This document shows, piece by piece, positions 7,419-17,262 of a stretch of DNA of 64,000 nucleotides (positions within the stretch are counted from its first letter, which is position 1; each line of letters starts with the position of its first letter). The DNA comes from QHWK01 sp035259385. GTDB lineage: Bacteria > Acidobacteriota > Vicinamibacteria > Vicinamibacterales > CAVVIG01. The notes below the pieces were generated by a model that made no database searches, was not told where the DNA came from, and was given only the letters and a program-made list of their open reading frames with translations. Location: contig DATFWL010000063.1 of the NCBI GenBank assembly GCA_035259385.1, positions 1 through 64,000 of the forward strand. The letters are read 5' to 3'. A program made the position numbers and the translations under genes.

Positions 7419-9815
7419 CTAGGGCCGCGCGGGACTGATGCCGACGGTCAACGCAACCGACACGCTTCGACCCGCCATCAACGTCAGGATGTCGCCGTCA
7501 GCCGGCGCGTTCGACCTCGTGGAGGCTGGCGTCACCGCCGTGATCGCGTGGCTGTCGGCCAGATTGTTGACCGCCAGTCGAACTCGCGACGCGGAGAACC
7601 GCGAGTTGCCGCGCAGCGTGTAGTTGAAAAACAGGTTGGCGATGCTGAAGGCGTCGATCGGCACGGCTTCGTGAATACTGCCGTTGTCGTTGAACATCTG
7701 GCCGATGTATTTGTCGAAGAAGCCCACGTTCCAGCTGCCCCGGTTGTAGGTGAGGCCGACCGTGAAGGTTTCGCCCGGCGCATTTTGAACCCACTGATGC
7801 GTGTCGGCGTACTTCGCGGTGCCCTTGGTCGCATTCAGGTACACGGCTGCTCCGCGGCCGACGAGAATCGTGCTCTCGGCCTCGACGCCCTGCGTGATCG
7901 ACTTGCCGGTGTAGTAGTAGATCGTGTCACCGGACACCGGGTCGAACACCGACGAGTAGTCGTTCTGGAACTGGATGTAGTAGACGTCGAAGTCGAGCGT
8001 TGCGCGATGCGACTTGACCACCGTGCCGGCCTGGTATGTATCGGTCAGCACGGGCTGCGGAAGCGTGCTGACCTGAGCGTTCTTCACGTCGAACACGCTC
8101 GTGGGCGGAATGTTCTGGCCCTTTCCGTACTGCGCGTAGGCAGACCAGCTCTGGCGCAGCAGCGTGTGAACGTCGAACGACGGCAGCCACGAATGGTACT
8201 CGGCCACATGCTGAATCGATGGCGCCCCGTTGAGGCTCCCCACCGTCTTGCCGTTGTCTGCGAACTGAGTGAAGTCCTGCTGATAGTACGAATACTTGAT
8301 GCCGGGCGTCACGGTTAACCTGGACATCGCCCGCCAGGAATATTCGGCGAACGGCTGCAGTGTGGTGGTGCCGAACATCTCGTGAAAGTTCGGCAGCGGC
8401 GCATCGACCCACGTCCGTGGATCGGAGGGCGTCTGATAGCGGTCGGTCGACGCGTACTCGGACCACAGGCCGGTTCGGAAGATCCCGGTCGCGGACGCGT
8501 ACGTCAACGGCAGGAAGTTGCCCACTTTCCAGTAGCTGTTCAGCTTGTCGGTTGCGCTCGTCGCCGAAATCGTCGTCGTACCGTTGTAGTTCTGTTTGTT
8601 GTGGTACGACATCGTGTACACCTTGTCGTCCAGCGACCACCCGCCGAGGATGGTGCGGAAGCCCACGTAGTCGAAGTTCGTCGGGATGTCGTAGAAGTTG
8701 TACCCGTAGTAGAGCGGAGACGACGGATCGCTGGTCATGAGGAAGTTGTCGCCAAACTGCTGAATCTGACGGCGCGTCGATCCTTTCTGGTTGGGCGTGT
8801 TGCTCTTCAGCCGCATCAGCGACGCGAAGGCGGTCACGGTCGTATTCGGACTTGCCGTGTACGCGTACTTCGCCGAAAAAGCATTGCGTTCCTGGTTGTT
8901 GTAGGTCTGATAGCCGTCCGACCGCATCGCGTGCGCGCTCAGCAGCAGGCGCGACTTCCCGTCCTCGCCACCCAGGCGACCGGAGTTGTACTCCACCTCA
9001 TACAACTGCGTATCGAACGACCCGTACGAGTAGGTGCCCGTCAGCAGGCGATCCGAAGGAAGCGAACGCGAGATCAGGTTCACCGAGCCACCGTAGGTCG
9101 ACGGCCCAATCGATGCCGCTGATCCAGGCCCTCGATCGAAGACGGTGGAACCAATCGTCTGCGCGGGGAAGAAGACCCACGAGTGATGGGTCGGATCGTT
9201 CGTGTCATTGAACGGGATGCCGTCGTAGGTCATGCTGTACTGGCCGTCCTTGAACCCGCGGAAGAACGTCTTCGTATCCGCAAGACCGGGGCCGTTGGGG
9301 CTGACGCTGAATGTGCCCGGCGCCATCTGCAGCACCTGGCTGTAATCGGAGATGGGCGATGTGTAGTTGCGGATGTATTCGTTGCTGATCAGCGATTGCG
9401 CCGATCGTGCGGTCAGCGACGATTGTGAAGGCGCGGCCACGGCCGCCGCCGGGAGCGCCGCCGAAACCGTCACGTTTTCGACGATGTTGGCCACGGTCAG
9501 TCGAAACGCGATCTCTTCGCCTGGCGCGGTGGTGAGCTGAACGGTCCGGCGAATCGTCTCGAAGCCCGGCACGAACACGTCGATGGCGTAGCTGCCGACC
9601 GGCACGTCGTGAATGGCGAAGTGGCCGGCCGTGTCAGTCGTGGCGGTCCAGGTCTCGCTGCTCGACTCGCTGTGGAGGAGTATGGTCGCGGCGATGACCG
9701 CCTTGCCGTCCGGGTCGACGACAGACCCTGCCAGCGTGGCGGTGCTCGATTGTGCGAATGCCGGACCTGCGACAAACAGGATCGTCGACAGCAGAATGGC
9801 GAGCCGATTGATCAT
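7419..9815 (-). CDS. TonB-dependent receptor with carboxypeptidase-regulatory-like N-terminus
   Basis: A 798-residue outer-membrane protein. It has a Sec signal (cleavage near AFA-QS) and a transthyretin-like carboxypeptidase regulatory domain at about 25-110 (TLAGSVVDPDGKAVIAATI..., then GSYAIDVFVPGFE). A plug domain follows at about 120-250 (SDYSQVLQMAPGTFSVSPNGPG, then YGGSVNLISR), and then a beta-barrel rich in aromatic-ended strands to the C-terminus. A GAGG site precedes the ATG. Such SusC/OmpA-like receptors import chelates, glycans or peptides with TonB-ExbBD; the substrate cannot be read from the sequence. No SusD-like or siderophore genes are adjacent. Confidence 0.92.
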   Translation of the reverse strand: MINRLAILLSTILFVAGPAFAQSSTATLAGSVVDPDGKAVIAATILLHSESSSETWTATTDTAGHFAIHDVPVGSYAIDVFVPGFETIRRTVQLTTAPGEEIAFRLTVANIVENVTVSAALPAAAVAAPSQSSLTARSAQSLISNEYIRNYTSPISDYSQVLQMAPGTFSVSPNGPGLADTKTFFRGFKDGQYSMTYDGIPFNDTNDPTHHSWVFFPAQTIGSTVFDRGPGSAASIGPSTYGGSVNLISRSLPSDRLLTGTYSYGSFDTQLYEVEYNSGRLGGEDGKSRLLLSAHAMRSDGYQTYNNQERNAFSAKYAYTASPNTTVTAFASLMRLKSNTPNQKGSTRRQIQQFGDNFLMTSDPSSPLYYGYNFYDIPTNFDYVGFRTILGGWSLDDKVYTMSYHNKQNYNGTTTISATSATDKLNSYWKVGNFLPLTYASATGIFRTGLWSEYASTDRYQTPSDPRTWVDAPLPNFHEMFGTTTLQPFAEYSWRAMSRLTVTPGIKYSYYQQDFTQFADNGKTVGSLNGAPSIQHVAEYHSWLPSFDVHTLLRQSWSAYAQYGKGQNIPPTSVFDVKNAQVSTLPQPVLTDTYQAGTVVKSHRATLDFDVYYIQFQNDYSSVFDPVSGDTIYYYTGKSITQGVEAESTILVGRGAAVYLNATKGTAKYADTHQWVQNAPGETFTVGLTYNRGSWNVGFFDKYIGQMFNDNGSIHEAVPIDAFSIANLFFNYTLRGNSRFSASRVRLAVNNLADSHAITAVTPASTRSNAPADGDILTLMAGRSVSVALTVGISPARP

Positions 9816-9917
9816 CTCGGGACCTCGTGAGCAGGAGTGAACGCGATGTCCCGGGAGATTACGGACGAGCCGATCGAACGCGGCAACGGCGTCGTTAAAT
9901 CGATGTTACTTTCTCGT

Positions 9918-10859
9918 TCATCTGCCGTTAATCTTTCGTCGCGGTGACGCGGGGCGGCCTCGCTCGTGCCAGCGAAGCACACGGAGCGCCCGGAGCGTGT
10001 TCCATCGACTCGGCTCGCCCACCGACTCGGTCGACGGGACGGCGAGCGCCTCGTCGTGCGCGCGATCGAGCAGCCAGCGACCGTCGGCCTGCTGTCTTCG
10101 TTCCACGACGTGCACGGCATCGTCGACCCGTACGTCGGGCTGGACACCGGCGTCCCTGAGGTAGTCGAGCGCACGCAGGACGTCGTAGTGGTAGCGCGGC
10201 GGGAACGCGAAGGTCAGGAACGCCGGATTCGCGACCTCGCCGGTCGATCGGCGTCGAAAGAGCGCGCGGGCCAGCAGGTACTCCTCGCCTCGCCGTCTGG
10301 CCGCCGCGATCTCCGGCGCGGACCCGACGGCACGCTCGTACTCGAGCAGTCCCTCCAGCACGCAGATGGTGGTGTGGAACGACGACCGCGCGCTCTTCGG
10401 CGCTTCGCAGTTCCAGCCGCCGTCGTCGAGCTGCTCGCCGACGAGACGGCGCGCGAGGCTCTCCGTCGGGCGTCCGAAGTAGCTGCCGAGCGCGAGCGCG
10501 CCGCCGTTGATGCACGGCTCGACCTCGCCTTCGAAAAACGGCTTCGCGCCAAACTCCTCGTCCCAGCGGTAGCCGGCCTCGAGCCGAGCGATCGCCGAGG
10601 CGACGCGAGGATCGCCGCGATCGACGCCGGTCGCACGCAGCAACTGCAGCGTGAAGAGCGTCGGCAGCCAGTCAGGGGCGTCCGCGCGGTGCCACGAGCC
10701 ATCCAGCCCCTGGCGGGCGAGGATTTCGGCGCCGATCCCCTCGTCCGGGATCCGCGCGCGCTCCGCGGCAACCGCCGTCGGCGAGGCGCCCGTGAGGTCG
10801 CGCATCGCCTGCCAGCGGATGGCAGGGTCGGAATCGAGCAGCCAATCGATGGTGTCCAC
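9918..10859 (-). CDS. terpenoid-cyclase/prenyltransferase-fold (alpha-toroid) hypothetical protein
   Basis: A 313-residue cytoplasmic protein starting with GTG and preceded by GAGGATAG. It contains several QW-like repeats of the squalene-cyclase/prenyltransferase alpha/alpha toroid: ILARQGLDGSWHR, LVGEQLDDGGWNCE and VERRQQADGRWLLD. Each is followed by a short helix and spaced about 50-110 residues apart. It is half the size of a real squalene-hopene cyclase and lacks the DxDD catalytic motif, so it is probably not a terpene cyclase. Similar short proteins are widespread and uncharacterised. It is divergent from the TIR gene, with a 70-base spacer. Confidence 0.7.
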   Translation of the reverse strand: MDTIDWLLDSDPAIRWQAMRDLTGASPTAVAAERARIPDEGIGAEILARQGLDGSWHRADAPDWLPTLFTLQLLRATGVDRGDPRVASAIARLEAGYRWDEEFGAKPFFEGEVEPCINGGALALGSYFGRPTESLARRLVGEQLDDGGWNCEAPKSARSSFHTTICVLEGLLEYERAVGSAPEIAAARRRGEEYLLARALFRRRSTGEVANPAFLTFAFPPRYHYDVLRALDYLRDAGVQPDVRVDDAVHVVERRQQADGRWLLDRAHDEALAVPSTESVGEPSRWNTLRALRVLRWHERGRPASPRRKINGR

Positions 10860-10929
10860 GGCGCGATACTATCCTCGATCAGTCTTCGCACCGGGCTCAT
10901 CCGCCGCATGCTGCGTCAGGAGGACCTCC

Positions 10930-12093
10930 ATGGTGAATCCAGCGCCTTCGCCAAAACTCAGGTCAAAGCTCTCAATTTTCTTGAGCTACCGCAGCGTCGA
11001 GGCTCGGTTCGCCGACGTCCTGAAGCAGCACCTGATTCACGACTTCATCGGAATGGTCGACGTGTTTCTCGCGTCCGATACCACGAGCATTCCGGCGGGC
11101 TCGAGCTGGCACGCGGGAATCCTCGAAGGACTCCACCAGGCCGATCTCCACGTCGTCATCTGCAGCAGCTTTTCCGTGCGGTGCCCATGGATCAACTACG
11201 AGGCTGGCGCCGCGGCCGTCCGGGCCACGCCGATCATCCCGCTCTGCCACAGCGGCCTGCTCCCGCATCAACTCCCCGTACCTCTGAGCGAGAGCGAGGG
11301 CGGCGTGATCACCGACACCACCTCGCTGCGGCGCATGTATGGCCGCATCGCCGGCCTGATCGGGTCGGCCGTACCCGACGTCGACTTCGACAAGCTCGCC
11401 GTGGAATTCATCGTGGTGCAGCAGCAGCTTGCCGACCTGATGGAAAACGAGAAATCGGCGGCTGAGCAGGCGGCCAGTGCGATTGAAGGCGCGGAACCGG
11501 AATCGATCAAACGTCCTCGCGTGGTGTGTGTGACCAGCCCCCAATTCAAAGATCTCGGCTACGCCAACGAGCTGTCGCTCGTGCTGGGTGCATTCCCCGA
11601 GAGCATCGAACATCAGTTCGTGCTCAATTCAGCCGATTTGAAGGGCGTGCTCACGGACGGCCGGCAAGTGCACATCCTGCACATCGCCGCGTTCGTCTGC
11701 CCGAGAGGTGGCGACATCTACTTCACGCCGGTGAGACTTCCCCTTGGCGACAGCGCGGTCGAGGAGCCGGACGTGGTCAGTCCCGAGGTGCTGGTCTTCC
11801 TGCTCGAGAAAGCCAAGACCCGTCTGGTCGTGCTCGGCGCGTCGGCGTCGCTCGTGCTCGGCGCGCAACTGCTGCCGGTCGCCAACGTCATCGCCGTTCG
11901 CGACATGGTGAGCGCGAAGGCCATGGCCAGCTGGGTCGGGACGTTCTACAAGACGCTCGTGAAGGAGCCGCTGCCCGCGGCCTTCGCGGAGGCAACGCAA
12001 ATCAGTCAGGCGCCGATGCGGTTGTACGCGCAACAACGGCACGTCCCCTCCTTGAAGCTCGCGGTGAGCGGTCCTCCGGCGGCGCATCCGTAG
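10930..12093 (+). CDS. TIR-domain protein with decayed CHAT-like C-terminus
   Basis: The ATG at 10930 follows a strong GGAGG and gives 387 residues. Residues 14-110 form a TIR_2 domain: SIFLSYRSVEARFADVL, then VDVFLASD, GSSWHAGILEGL and CPWINYEAG, where Glu91 matches the catalytic Glu of NAD-cleaving TIRs. After a linker, residues 196-360 resemble a CHAT caspase-like domain (HILHIAAF, TRLVVLGASAS, VIAVRDMV, WVGTFYKTL). The catalytic His and Cys positions hold Phe255 and Ser305, so a protease function is unlikely. No TM segment or signal peptide is present. It is solitary and divergent from a toroid-fold gene. Bacterial TIRs are often immune NADases; that role here is an inference. Confidence 0.8.
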   Translation: MVNPAPSPKLRSKLSIFLSYRSVEARFADVLKQHLIHDFIGMVDVFLASDTTSIPAGSSWHAGILEGLHQADLHVVICSSFSVRCPWINYEAGAAAVRATPIIPLCHSGLLPHQLPVPLSESEGGVITDTTSLRRMYGRIAGLIGSAVPDVDFDKLAVEFIVVQQQLADLMENEKSAAEQAASAIEGAEPESIKRPRVVCVTSPQFKDLGYANELSLVLGAFPESIEHQFVLNSADLKGVLTDGRQVHILHIAAFVCPRGGDIYFTPVRLPLGDSAVEEPDVVSPEVLVFLLEKAKTRLVVLGASASLVLGAQLLPVANVIAVRDMVSAKAMASWVGTFYKTLVKEPLPAAFAEATQISQAPMRLYAQQRHVPSLKLAVSGPPAAHP

Positions 12094-12117
12094 TCGCGAG
12101 CCTCGAGTTGCCGGTTC

Positions 12118-12123
12118 TATAAT
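12118..12123 (+). promoter_or_regulatory. possible -10 element (TATAAT)
   Basis: A consensus TATAAT lies 31 bases upstream of the first ThDP-enzyme gene, in the short gap after the TIR gene. No clear -35 is found at the right distance. It may give the two-gene decarboxylase unit its own promoter. Confidence 0.35.
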
Positions 12124-12153
12124 CAACCGCGCGATGGAGAGCATCGTCAGCGC

Positions 12154-12665
12154 ATGACTGTCTCCTACGAGAACTCGAAGGTGATCTTCCAGGGCATCAA
12201 GGCCGCGGGCATCACTTCGCTGTCTGCGCTGCCGGAGACCTGGCTCGGCCTCCTCCTGCAGCAGGCGGAGAAAGACCCTGATGTCACGCTGATTCAGGTG
12301 GCGAAAGAGGAGGAGGCGATCGGCGTCGCCGCGGGCGCGTACTTCGCCGGCGAGCGGCACGTGCTGCTGATGCAGAACCACGGGTTTCTCGCCGCCATCA
12401 ACGGGATCGTCTCGCTGGCGCAGCTCTACGGCATTCCGCTGTGCATGCTGATCGCGCTCCGCGGACACTGGGGCGAGCCGTACCCGTGGCACACCCGCGG
12501 CGGGATCGTGACCGAAGGCGTCCTGCGCGCGCTCGGCATTCCGTTCGAGTACGCGCGCGATCCGGCGCAGGTCGGCCGGCAGATTCGCGAGGCCTACACC
12601 TTCTCCCAGAGCGCGCTCGCGCCGGTTGCGCTGCTGCTGACGCGTGACCTGATGGAGGAGCCATT

Positions 12666-12669
<4 letters not shown>
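12154..12669 (+). CDS. ThDP-dependent 2-oxoacid decarboxylase, alpha (Pyr) subunit, ComD-like
   Basis: A 171-residue protein equal to the N-terminal pyrimidine-binding domain of thiamine-diphosphate enzymes. It resembles sulfopyruvate/phosphonopyruvate decarboxylase alpha subunits: GIKAAGITSLSALPETWLG, VAKEEEAIGVAAGAYFAG containing the ThDP-activating Glu, then MQNHGFLAAINGI and IALRGHWGEPYPW. Its stop overlaps the GTG start of the beta subunit by four bases, so both are made together. The substrate could be sulfopyruvate, phosphonopyruvate or another 3-substituted pyruvate; no coenzyme M or phosphonate genes lie nearby to decide. Confidence 0.85.
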
Positions 12670-13241
<572 letters not shown>

Positions 13242-13361
13242 GCCACGGCGGCGCAGCCATCTGCCGCGCGAACGCGTCTGGTTCTGGTTGACCGGCGCGA
13301 CCCTGACTCTTAGCATTGGCCGTCTATGGCCAACGCGTTGGAGCTCCCCAGCGAGGTGAAC

Positions 13362-14072
13362 ATGCATCGCCGCGACGTTTCAGTTCCGTTTGCACGCCGC
13401 TCGTTCCTCTCGCGGCTCGGCACCGGCCTCGCCGCCCTCGGGGCGGCGCTCGGCGCTGGCGCCGCCGGCGCGGAGGCGCAAGGATCCGCGGATCAACGGT
13501 GGCAGCCGTCCCGCCACGCCGAGGACGACTGGTTCGACAAGCTGCCGGGCAAGCACCGCATGATCCTGGACGCGGTGTCGGGACCGGGCGCCGGTGACGC
13601 GCTGCACTTCGCGTCGAACGTCATCACGACGAGCAAGAGCGGATACGGTCTCGAAAGCGGCGACCTCGCGATCGTGATCTGTCTTCGCCATGGCGCCACG
13701 GCGGTCGCCTTCACCGACGCGATGTGGGCGAAGTACAGCGAGCTGATGTCGGCGCGCGCGAAGCTCAACGATCCCAAGACGCACGCGCCGGCGGCGGTCA
13801 ACGTCTACAACTCGACCGAATACGGACGCCTGCTCCCGAATGGATCGGCGACGATCGACGCGTTGATCAAGCAGGGCGTGCACTTCGCGGTCTGCGATCA
13901 ATCGACGCACGGCTACGCCGGCGGTTTTGCCCAGCGGACCGACGCCACCGCCGAGGCGGTGTACAAGGAGCTCACCGCGAACCGGATCGGCAACTCGCAC
14001 ATGGTGCCGTCAGGAATCGTCGCCGTCGGCCATGCGCAGGAGCGCGGCTACGCATACGCGTATTGCGGTTGA
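13362..14072 (+). CDS. Tat-exported DsrE-like protein
   Basis: A GAGGTG site precedes the ATG at 13362, giving 236 residues; an upstream ATG at 13326 lacks a site. The N-terminus has a twin-arginine signal (RRSFLSRLGTG followed by a long Ala/Gly-rich core ending AEA-Q). The mature part resembles DsrE/DsrF-like proteins: ALHFASNVITTSKSGYGL, DLAIVICLRHGATAVAF, then an IDALIKQGVHFAVCDQSTHGYAG segment with a Cys where DsrE-family proteins carry their reactive Cys, and a MVPSGIVAVGHAQERGYAY end. The family handles sulfur or acts in redox relay. The partner is unknown. Confidence 0.78.
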   Translation: MHRRDVSVPFARRSFLSRLGTGLAALGAALGAGAAGAEAQGSADQRWQPSRHAEDDWFDKLPGKHRMILDAVSGPGAGDALHFASNVITTSKSGYGLESGDLAIVICLRHGATAVAFTDAMWAKYSELMSARAKLNDPKTHAPAAVNVYNSTEYGRLLPNGSATIDALIKQGVHFAVCDQSTHGYAGGFAQRTDATAEAVYKELTANRIGNSHMVPSGIVAVGHAQERGYAYAYCG

Positions 14073-14156
14073 GACCTCGAGCCGGGGTCGTGCCGGTTCG
14101 CCGTGCGCGAGCTACTGCGCTCGTCGCACGCCGGCGGCGAGCCGCCAGATCGACTC

Positions 14157-15716
14157 TCAACGCGCGCCGAGCGGCGGCGTCGTCTTCGGCGGCTTGCGCG
14201 GGGCGACGGCGCGCTCGTACGCGTACGCGACCTTGAGGAGCGCCGGCTCGCTCCACGGCTGCCCGAGGAGATCCATGCCCACCGGCAGTCCATCGGCCGT
14301 GAACCCCGCCGGCATGCTCATCGCGGGCAGTCCGGTCGCCGCACTCAGCTGACAGTTCGAGCCGTTCTGCGGTTGGCCGATCTCGGCGGGCTTGCGGCGC
14401 AACGTCGGGTACACGAATGCCGTGATCTCCCGTTCCTTCATCAGCGCCAGAATCGCCGCACGCGCGCGCTCGCGCTTCGAGAGCGAGGCACGGTAGCTCT
14501 CGGAGTCTCGCGACGCCACGTCGCTGGCACGCTTCAAAACGCCTTCGACCGCCTGATGATATTTGCCGCTCCCAAGAATGTCGGCGAGCGAGTGCACGGG
14601 CGCGGCCGGAAACCTGGCGAGGAAGTCCTGCAGGTCGAACTTGAACTCCGCGTTGATGACGCTGGTATCGCGGAGGAGATCGTCGAGTCCGGCATACGGC
14701 ACGTCCACGACTCCGGCGCCAAGCGCCCCGATCTCATCGACCGCGCTGCGGACGATGCGCGCCACTTCCTCGTCTTCCGGCGCGCTGCCGAACAGCGGCC
14801 TGAGGATGCCGATGGTGACGTCGCCGAGTCCGGCGTCGCCAACCGATCCGTTGTAGGTGCGCGGAATGTGGCCCTGACTCTCGCGCGTGATCGGATCGGC
14901 CGCGTCGACGCCAACGGTGGTGTCGAGCATCAGCAGCAGATCGCCGACCGTTCGGGCGAGCGGTCCGCCGATGTCCTGACTGTGGGCGAGCGGGACGATG
15001 CCGTCCCGGCTCGACAAACCGATTGTGCCGCGGAGGCCCCACAGGCTGTTCTCAGAGGAGGGATTCCTGATTGATCCGCATGTGTCAGTGCCCATTCCCG
15101 CGGCGGCAAAGCTCGCGGTCACCGCCGCCCCGGTGCCACCGCTCGAGCCGCCGGGGTTGCGCGTCGGATCGTAGGGATTGCGCGTCTGTCCGCCGGCGGA
15201 GCTGATCGTCGTGATGCCGTAGGCAAGCTCGTGGAGGTTGGTCTTGCCGATGACGACGGCGCCCGCGTCGCGCAGCTTCTTCACCATGAACGCGTCGCGG
15301 CCGGTCTGGAAGCCGGCCAGCGCCAGCGAGCCGGCGGTCGTTGGCATGTCCGCCGTCGCGTAGTTGTCTTTCACGACAATCGGGATGCCGTGGAGCGGTC
15401 CGCGGACGCGGCCGGCGCGGCGCTCGGCGTCGAGCGCGTCCGCCTGTTCCAGCGCTCCTGGATTCAGCGCGATCATCGCGTTGAGGCGCGGGCCGTCCTG
15501 ATCGTACGCCTTGATGCGCGCGAGGTACTTCTCGACGAGGTCGTGCGAGGTCACGGTCCCGATCCGCTGCGCGGCGAGCAGCTGGACGATCGTCTTCTCG
15601 GTGACGTCGAACGCGGACGCCGGAGCCGCAGGCGGCAGCGGACCGATCAGGCCAACCTGCGGAGCCTGTGCGGCGAGAGTAGTGGCAGCCGCCAGAGTGG
15701 CAAGCAGTGTCTTCAC
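14157..15716 (-). CDS. secreted amidase (amidase signature family)
   Basis: A 519-residue enzyme starting with GTG and carrying a Sec signal peptide (cleavage near LAA-QAP). The amidase-signature Ser-cisSer-Lys triad is complete: Lys116 in VVKDNYAT, the cis-Ser in NPGGSSGG (about 191-192) and the nucleophile Ser215 in GTDTCGSIRNPS. The start of the mature protein (TVQ/EKTIVQLLAAQRIGTVTSHDLVEKYL-like segment) and the C-terminal MSMPAGFTADGLPVGMDLLG are typical of amidases such as AtzF- and GatA-like enzymes. Export suggests scavenging of external amides rather than tRNA amidation; the substrate is unknown. Confidence 0.92.
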   Translation of the reverse strand: MKTLLATLAAATTLAAQAPQVGLIGPLPPAAPASAFDVTEKTIVQLLAAQRIGTVTSHDLVEKYLARIKAYDQDGPRLNAMIALNPGALEQADALDAERRAGRVRGPLHGIPIVVKDNYATADMPTTAGSLALAGFQTGRDAFMVKKLRDAGAVVIGKTNLHELAYGITTISSAGGQTRNPYDPTRNPGGSSGGTGAAVTASFAAAGMGTDTCGSIRNPSSENSLWGLRGTIGLSSRDGIVPLAHSQDIGGPLARTVGDLLLMLDTTVGVDAADPITRESQGHIPRTYNGSVGDAGLGDVTIGILRPLFGSAPEDEEVARIVRSAVDEIGALGAGVVDVPYAGLDDLLRDTSVINAEFKFDLQDFLARFPAAPVHSLADILGSGKYHQAVEGVLKRASDVASRDSESYRASLSKRERARAAILALMKEREITAFVYPTLRRKPAEIGQPQNGSNCQLSAATGLPAMSMPAGFTADGLPVGMDLLGQPWSEPALLKVAYAYERAVAPRKPPKTTPPLGAR

Positions 15717-15812
15717 GACCGCGCTCCCGATTCGATTCTCAACCTGGGATGGCCGACGCGCGATTGTAGTGCCGGGCGGCGATTATCTCGCGCGCGGTGA
15801 CACCAGCGGGCC

Positions 15813-15929
15813 TTAGATGCGCTCGCCGCAGAGCGAGCACTCGATGTGCAGCTCGCCCGCGTTCTCGGTCACGCGAGTCACCTCGTGACGGCACCACCAC
15901 GTCAGCTTCTTCCACAGTCGCTTCATCAT
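15813..15929 (-). CDS. 38-residue Cys-rich small protein (possible zinc ribbon)
   Basis: A short frame with the ATG at 15929 and a clear AAGGAG eight bases upstream. The product is basic and Trp-rich at the N-terminus (MMKRLWKKLTWWCRHE) and ends in a CSLCGERI knuckle. Cys13, Cys32 and Cys35, with a His at 15 or near 28, could bind one zinc. The strong ribosome-binding site and the Cys spacing are the evidence that it is real. It lies between the amidase and the cytochrome c gene. No family is recognised. Confidence 0.6.
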   Translation of the reverse strand: MMKRLWKKLTWWCRHEVTRVTENAGELHIECSLCGERI

Positions 15930-16198
15930 TTGCGCCACTCCTTCAGACGATCGGCCTGCTCCAACACCAGCGCCACGCGAGCATGTCATGCGCGACGTTC
16001 CACCTATCTATACGGGTCTCCAGGTGCGGCCGTTCACTGCACCAATGCACGATAAAGACTTCTGAGTCAATGATTTATGGCGTTCGGCACCTGCGGATAT
16101 TTCGGCGTCGCGCGCCGCCGGTTCGTCGCCCAACGGGCACAACGGTTTCTGGCTCATGACGGAATAGGGCCGGTGAGGGACAGGCGGATAATCTGCAC

Positions 16199-17158
16199 GT
16201 GCGCAACACATGTCGTGTTCTCGTTTGCGTGTCGCTCGTCACGGCGGTCGTTCGGGCGCAGAACCCGGTGCCATCGAAGGTTCCGAACGGTCTGCCGGAA
16301 TGGGCCTACAACATTCCCGACAAGGTGCAACCGCCCGAGCCGCGCGTGCCGTCCACGGTTCGTGCCGCGGGCAGCAGTAAGGAATACGAGGCCTCAGCGA
16401 TCGCCGGCAACACGAATCCTCCCGACTGGTTTCCAGACGAACATCCGCCGGCGCCGCGCAGCGTGAAAGGCCCGGTGCCGAACGCCTGCGGGTCATGCCA
16501 TCTGATGTCGGGCGAGGGGCACCCGGAATCGGCCGACATTGCAGGCATGCCGGCCGAATACATCATCAGGCAGATGAACTACTTCAAGAGCGGCGCGCGG
16601 AACGAGGAAACGCGGATGGGGCCGATCGCCCGGGCGGTCTCCGATGCAGACGTGCGCGAGGCGGCGGCGTATTTCGCCGCCATCAAGCCCGTGCCATTCG
16701 TGAAAGTGATCGAGACCGCGACGCCGCCGAAGACGTACGTCAGCGCTGACGCCCGGCATCGACGCATCCACCCGGACGGCGGCACCGAGCCGATCGGCCG
16801 CCGGATCATCCAGATTCCGGAAGACCCGATGCGAACGACGATCCGCGATCCTCACTCCGGCTTCGTCGCGTACGTGCCGCCCGGCAGCATCGCCAGGGGC
16901 GCCGCGCTGGCGACGACCGGCGACGCGGGGAGGACGATTCAGTGCGCCCTGTGCCACGGCGACGCGCTCACCGGACTCGGCGAGGTGCCGCGCATTGCGG
17001 GCCTGCAACCGGTGTACGTCGCGCGGCAGCTGCTGACGATGCAGAACGGCACGAGCGCCGGCGCCAACGCGGCATTGATGAAGAAGGTCGTCGTCAACCT
17101 GTCGGAAGACGACGTCATCGCGCTCTCCGCGTACGTGGGGTCGCTTCCACCTCGGTAA
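16199..17158 (+). CDS. secreted dihaem cytochrome c (c4-like)
   Basis: A GTG-started 319-residue protein with an N-terminal Sec signal (cleavage after VRA-Q). Two haem-attachment sites are present: CGSCH at about residue 99 and CALCH at about residue 249. Each is followed by a Met-containing helix pattern typical of class I c-type cytochromes (GMPAEYIIRQMNYFKSGARN and GLQPVYVARQLLTMQNGTS). The paired pattern, AEYI.RQ...F..G.R in both halves, is that of c4-type dihaem cytochromes that carry electrons in the periplasm. A proline-rich N-terminal extension of about 75 residues is unusual. No oxidase genes are adjacent. Confidence 0.9.
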   Translation: MRNTCRVLVCVSLVTAVVRAQNPVPSKVPNGLPEWAYNIPDKVQPPEPRVPSTVRAAGSSKEYEASAIAGNTNPPDWFPDEHPPAPRSVKGPVPNACGSCHLMSGEGHPESADIAGMPAEYIIRQMNYFKSGARNEETRMGPIARAVSDADVREAAAYFAAIKPVPFVKVIETATPPKTYVSADARHRRIHPDGGTEPIGRRIIQIPEDPMRTTIRDPHSGFVAYVPPGSIARGAALATTGDAGRTIQCALCHGDALTGLGEVPRIAGLQPVYVARQLLTMQNGTSAGANAALMKKVVVNLSEDDVIALSAYVGSLPPR

Positions 17159-17262
17159 TCGGCACGCGTCGAACGAACCCGCTCTTGCTCGAGCGTTACC
17201 TCGTTGACGCGGATCGTGATCGGCCGCGGGTCTTCGGGCGCGGTACAATCGCGCGGTTGTCG

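Noticed and set aside
16942..17262. Longer start for the sialidase-like gene
   Set aside because: It would lie inside the cytochrome c coding sequence in another frame, and the encoded residues are not sialidase-like.
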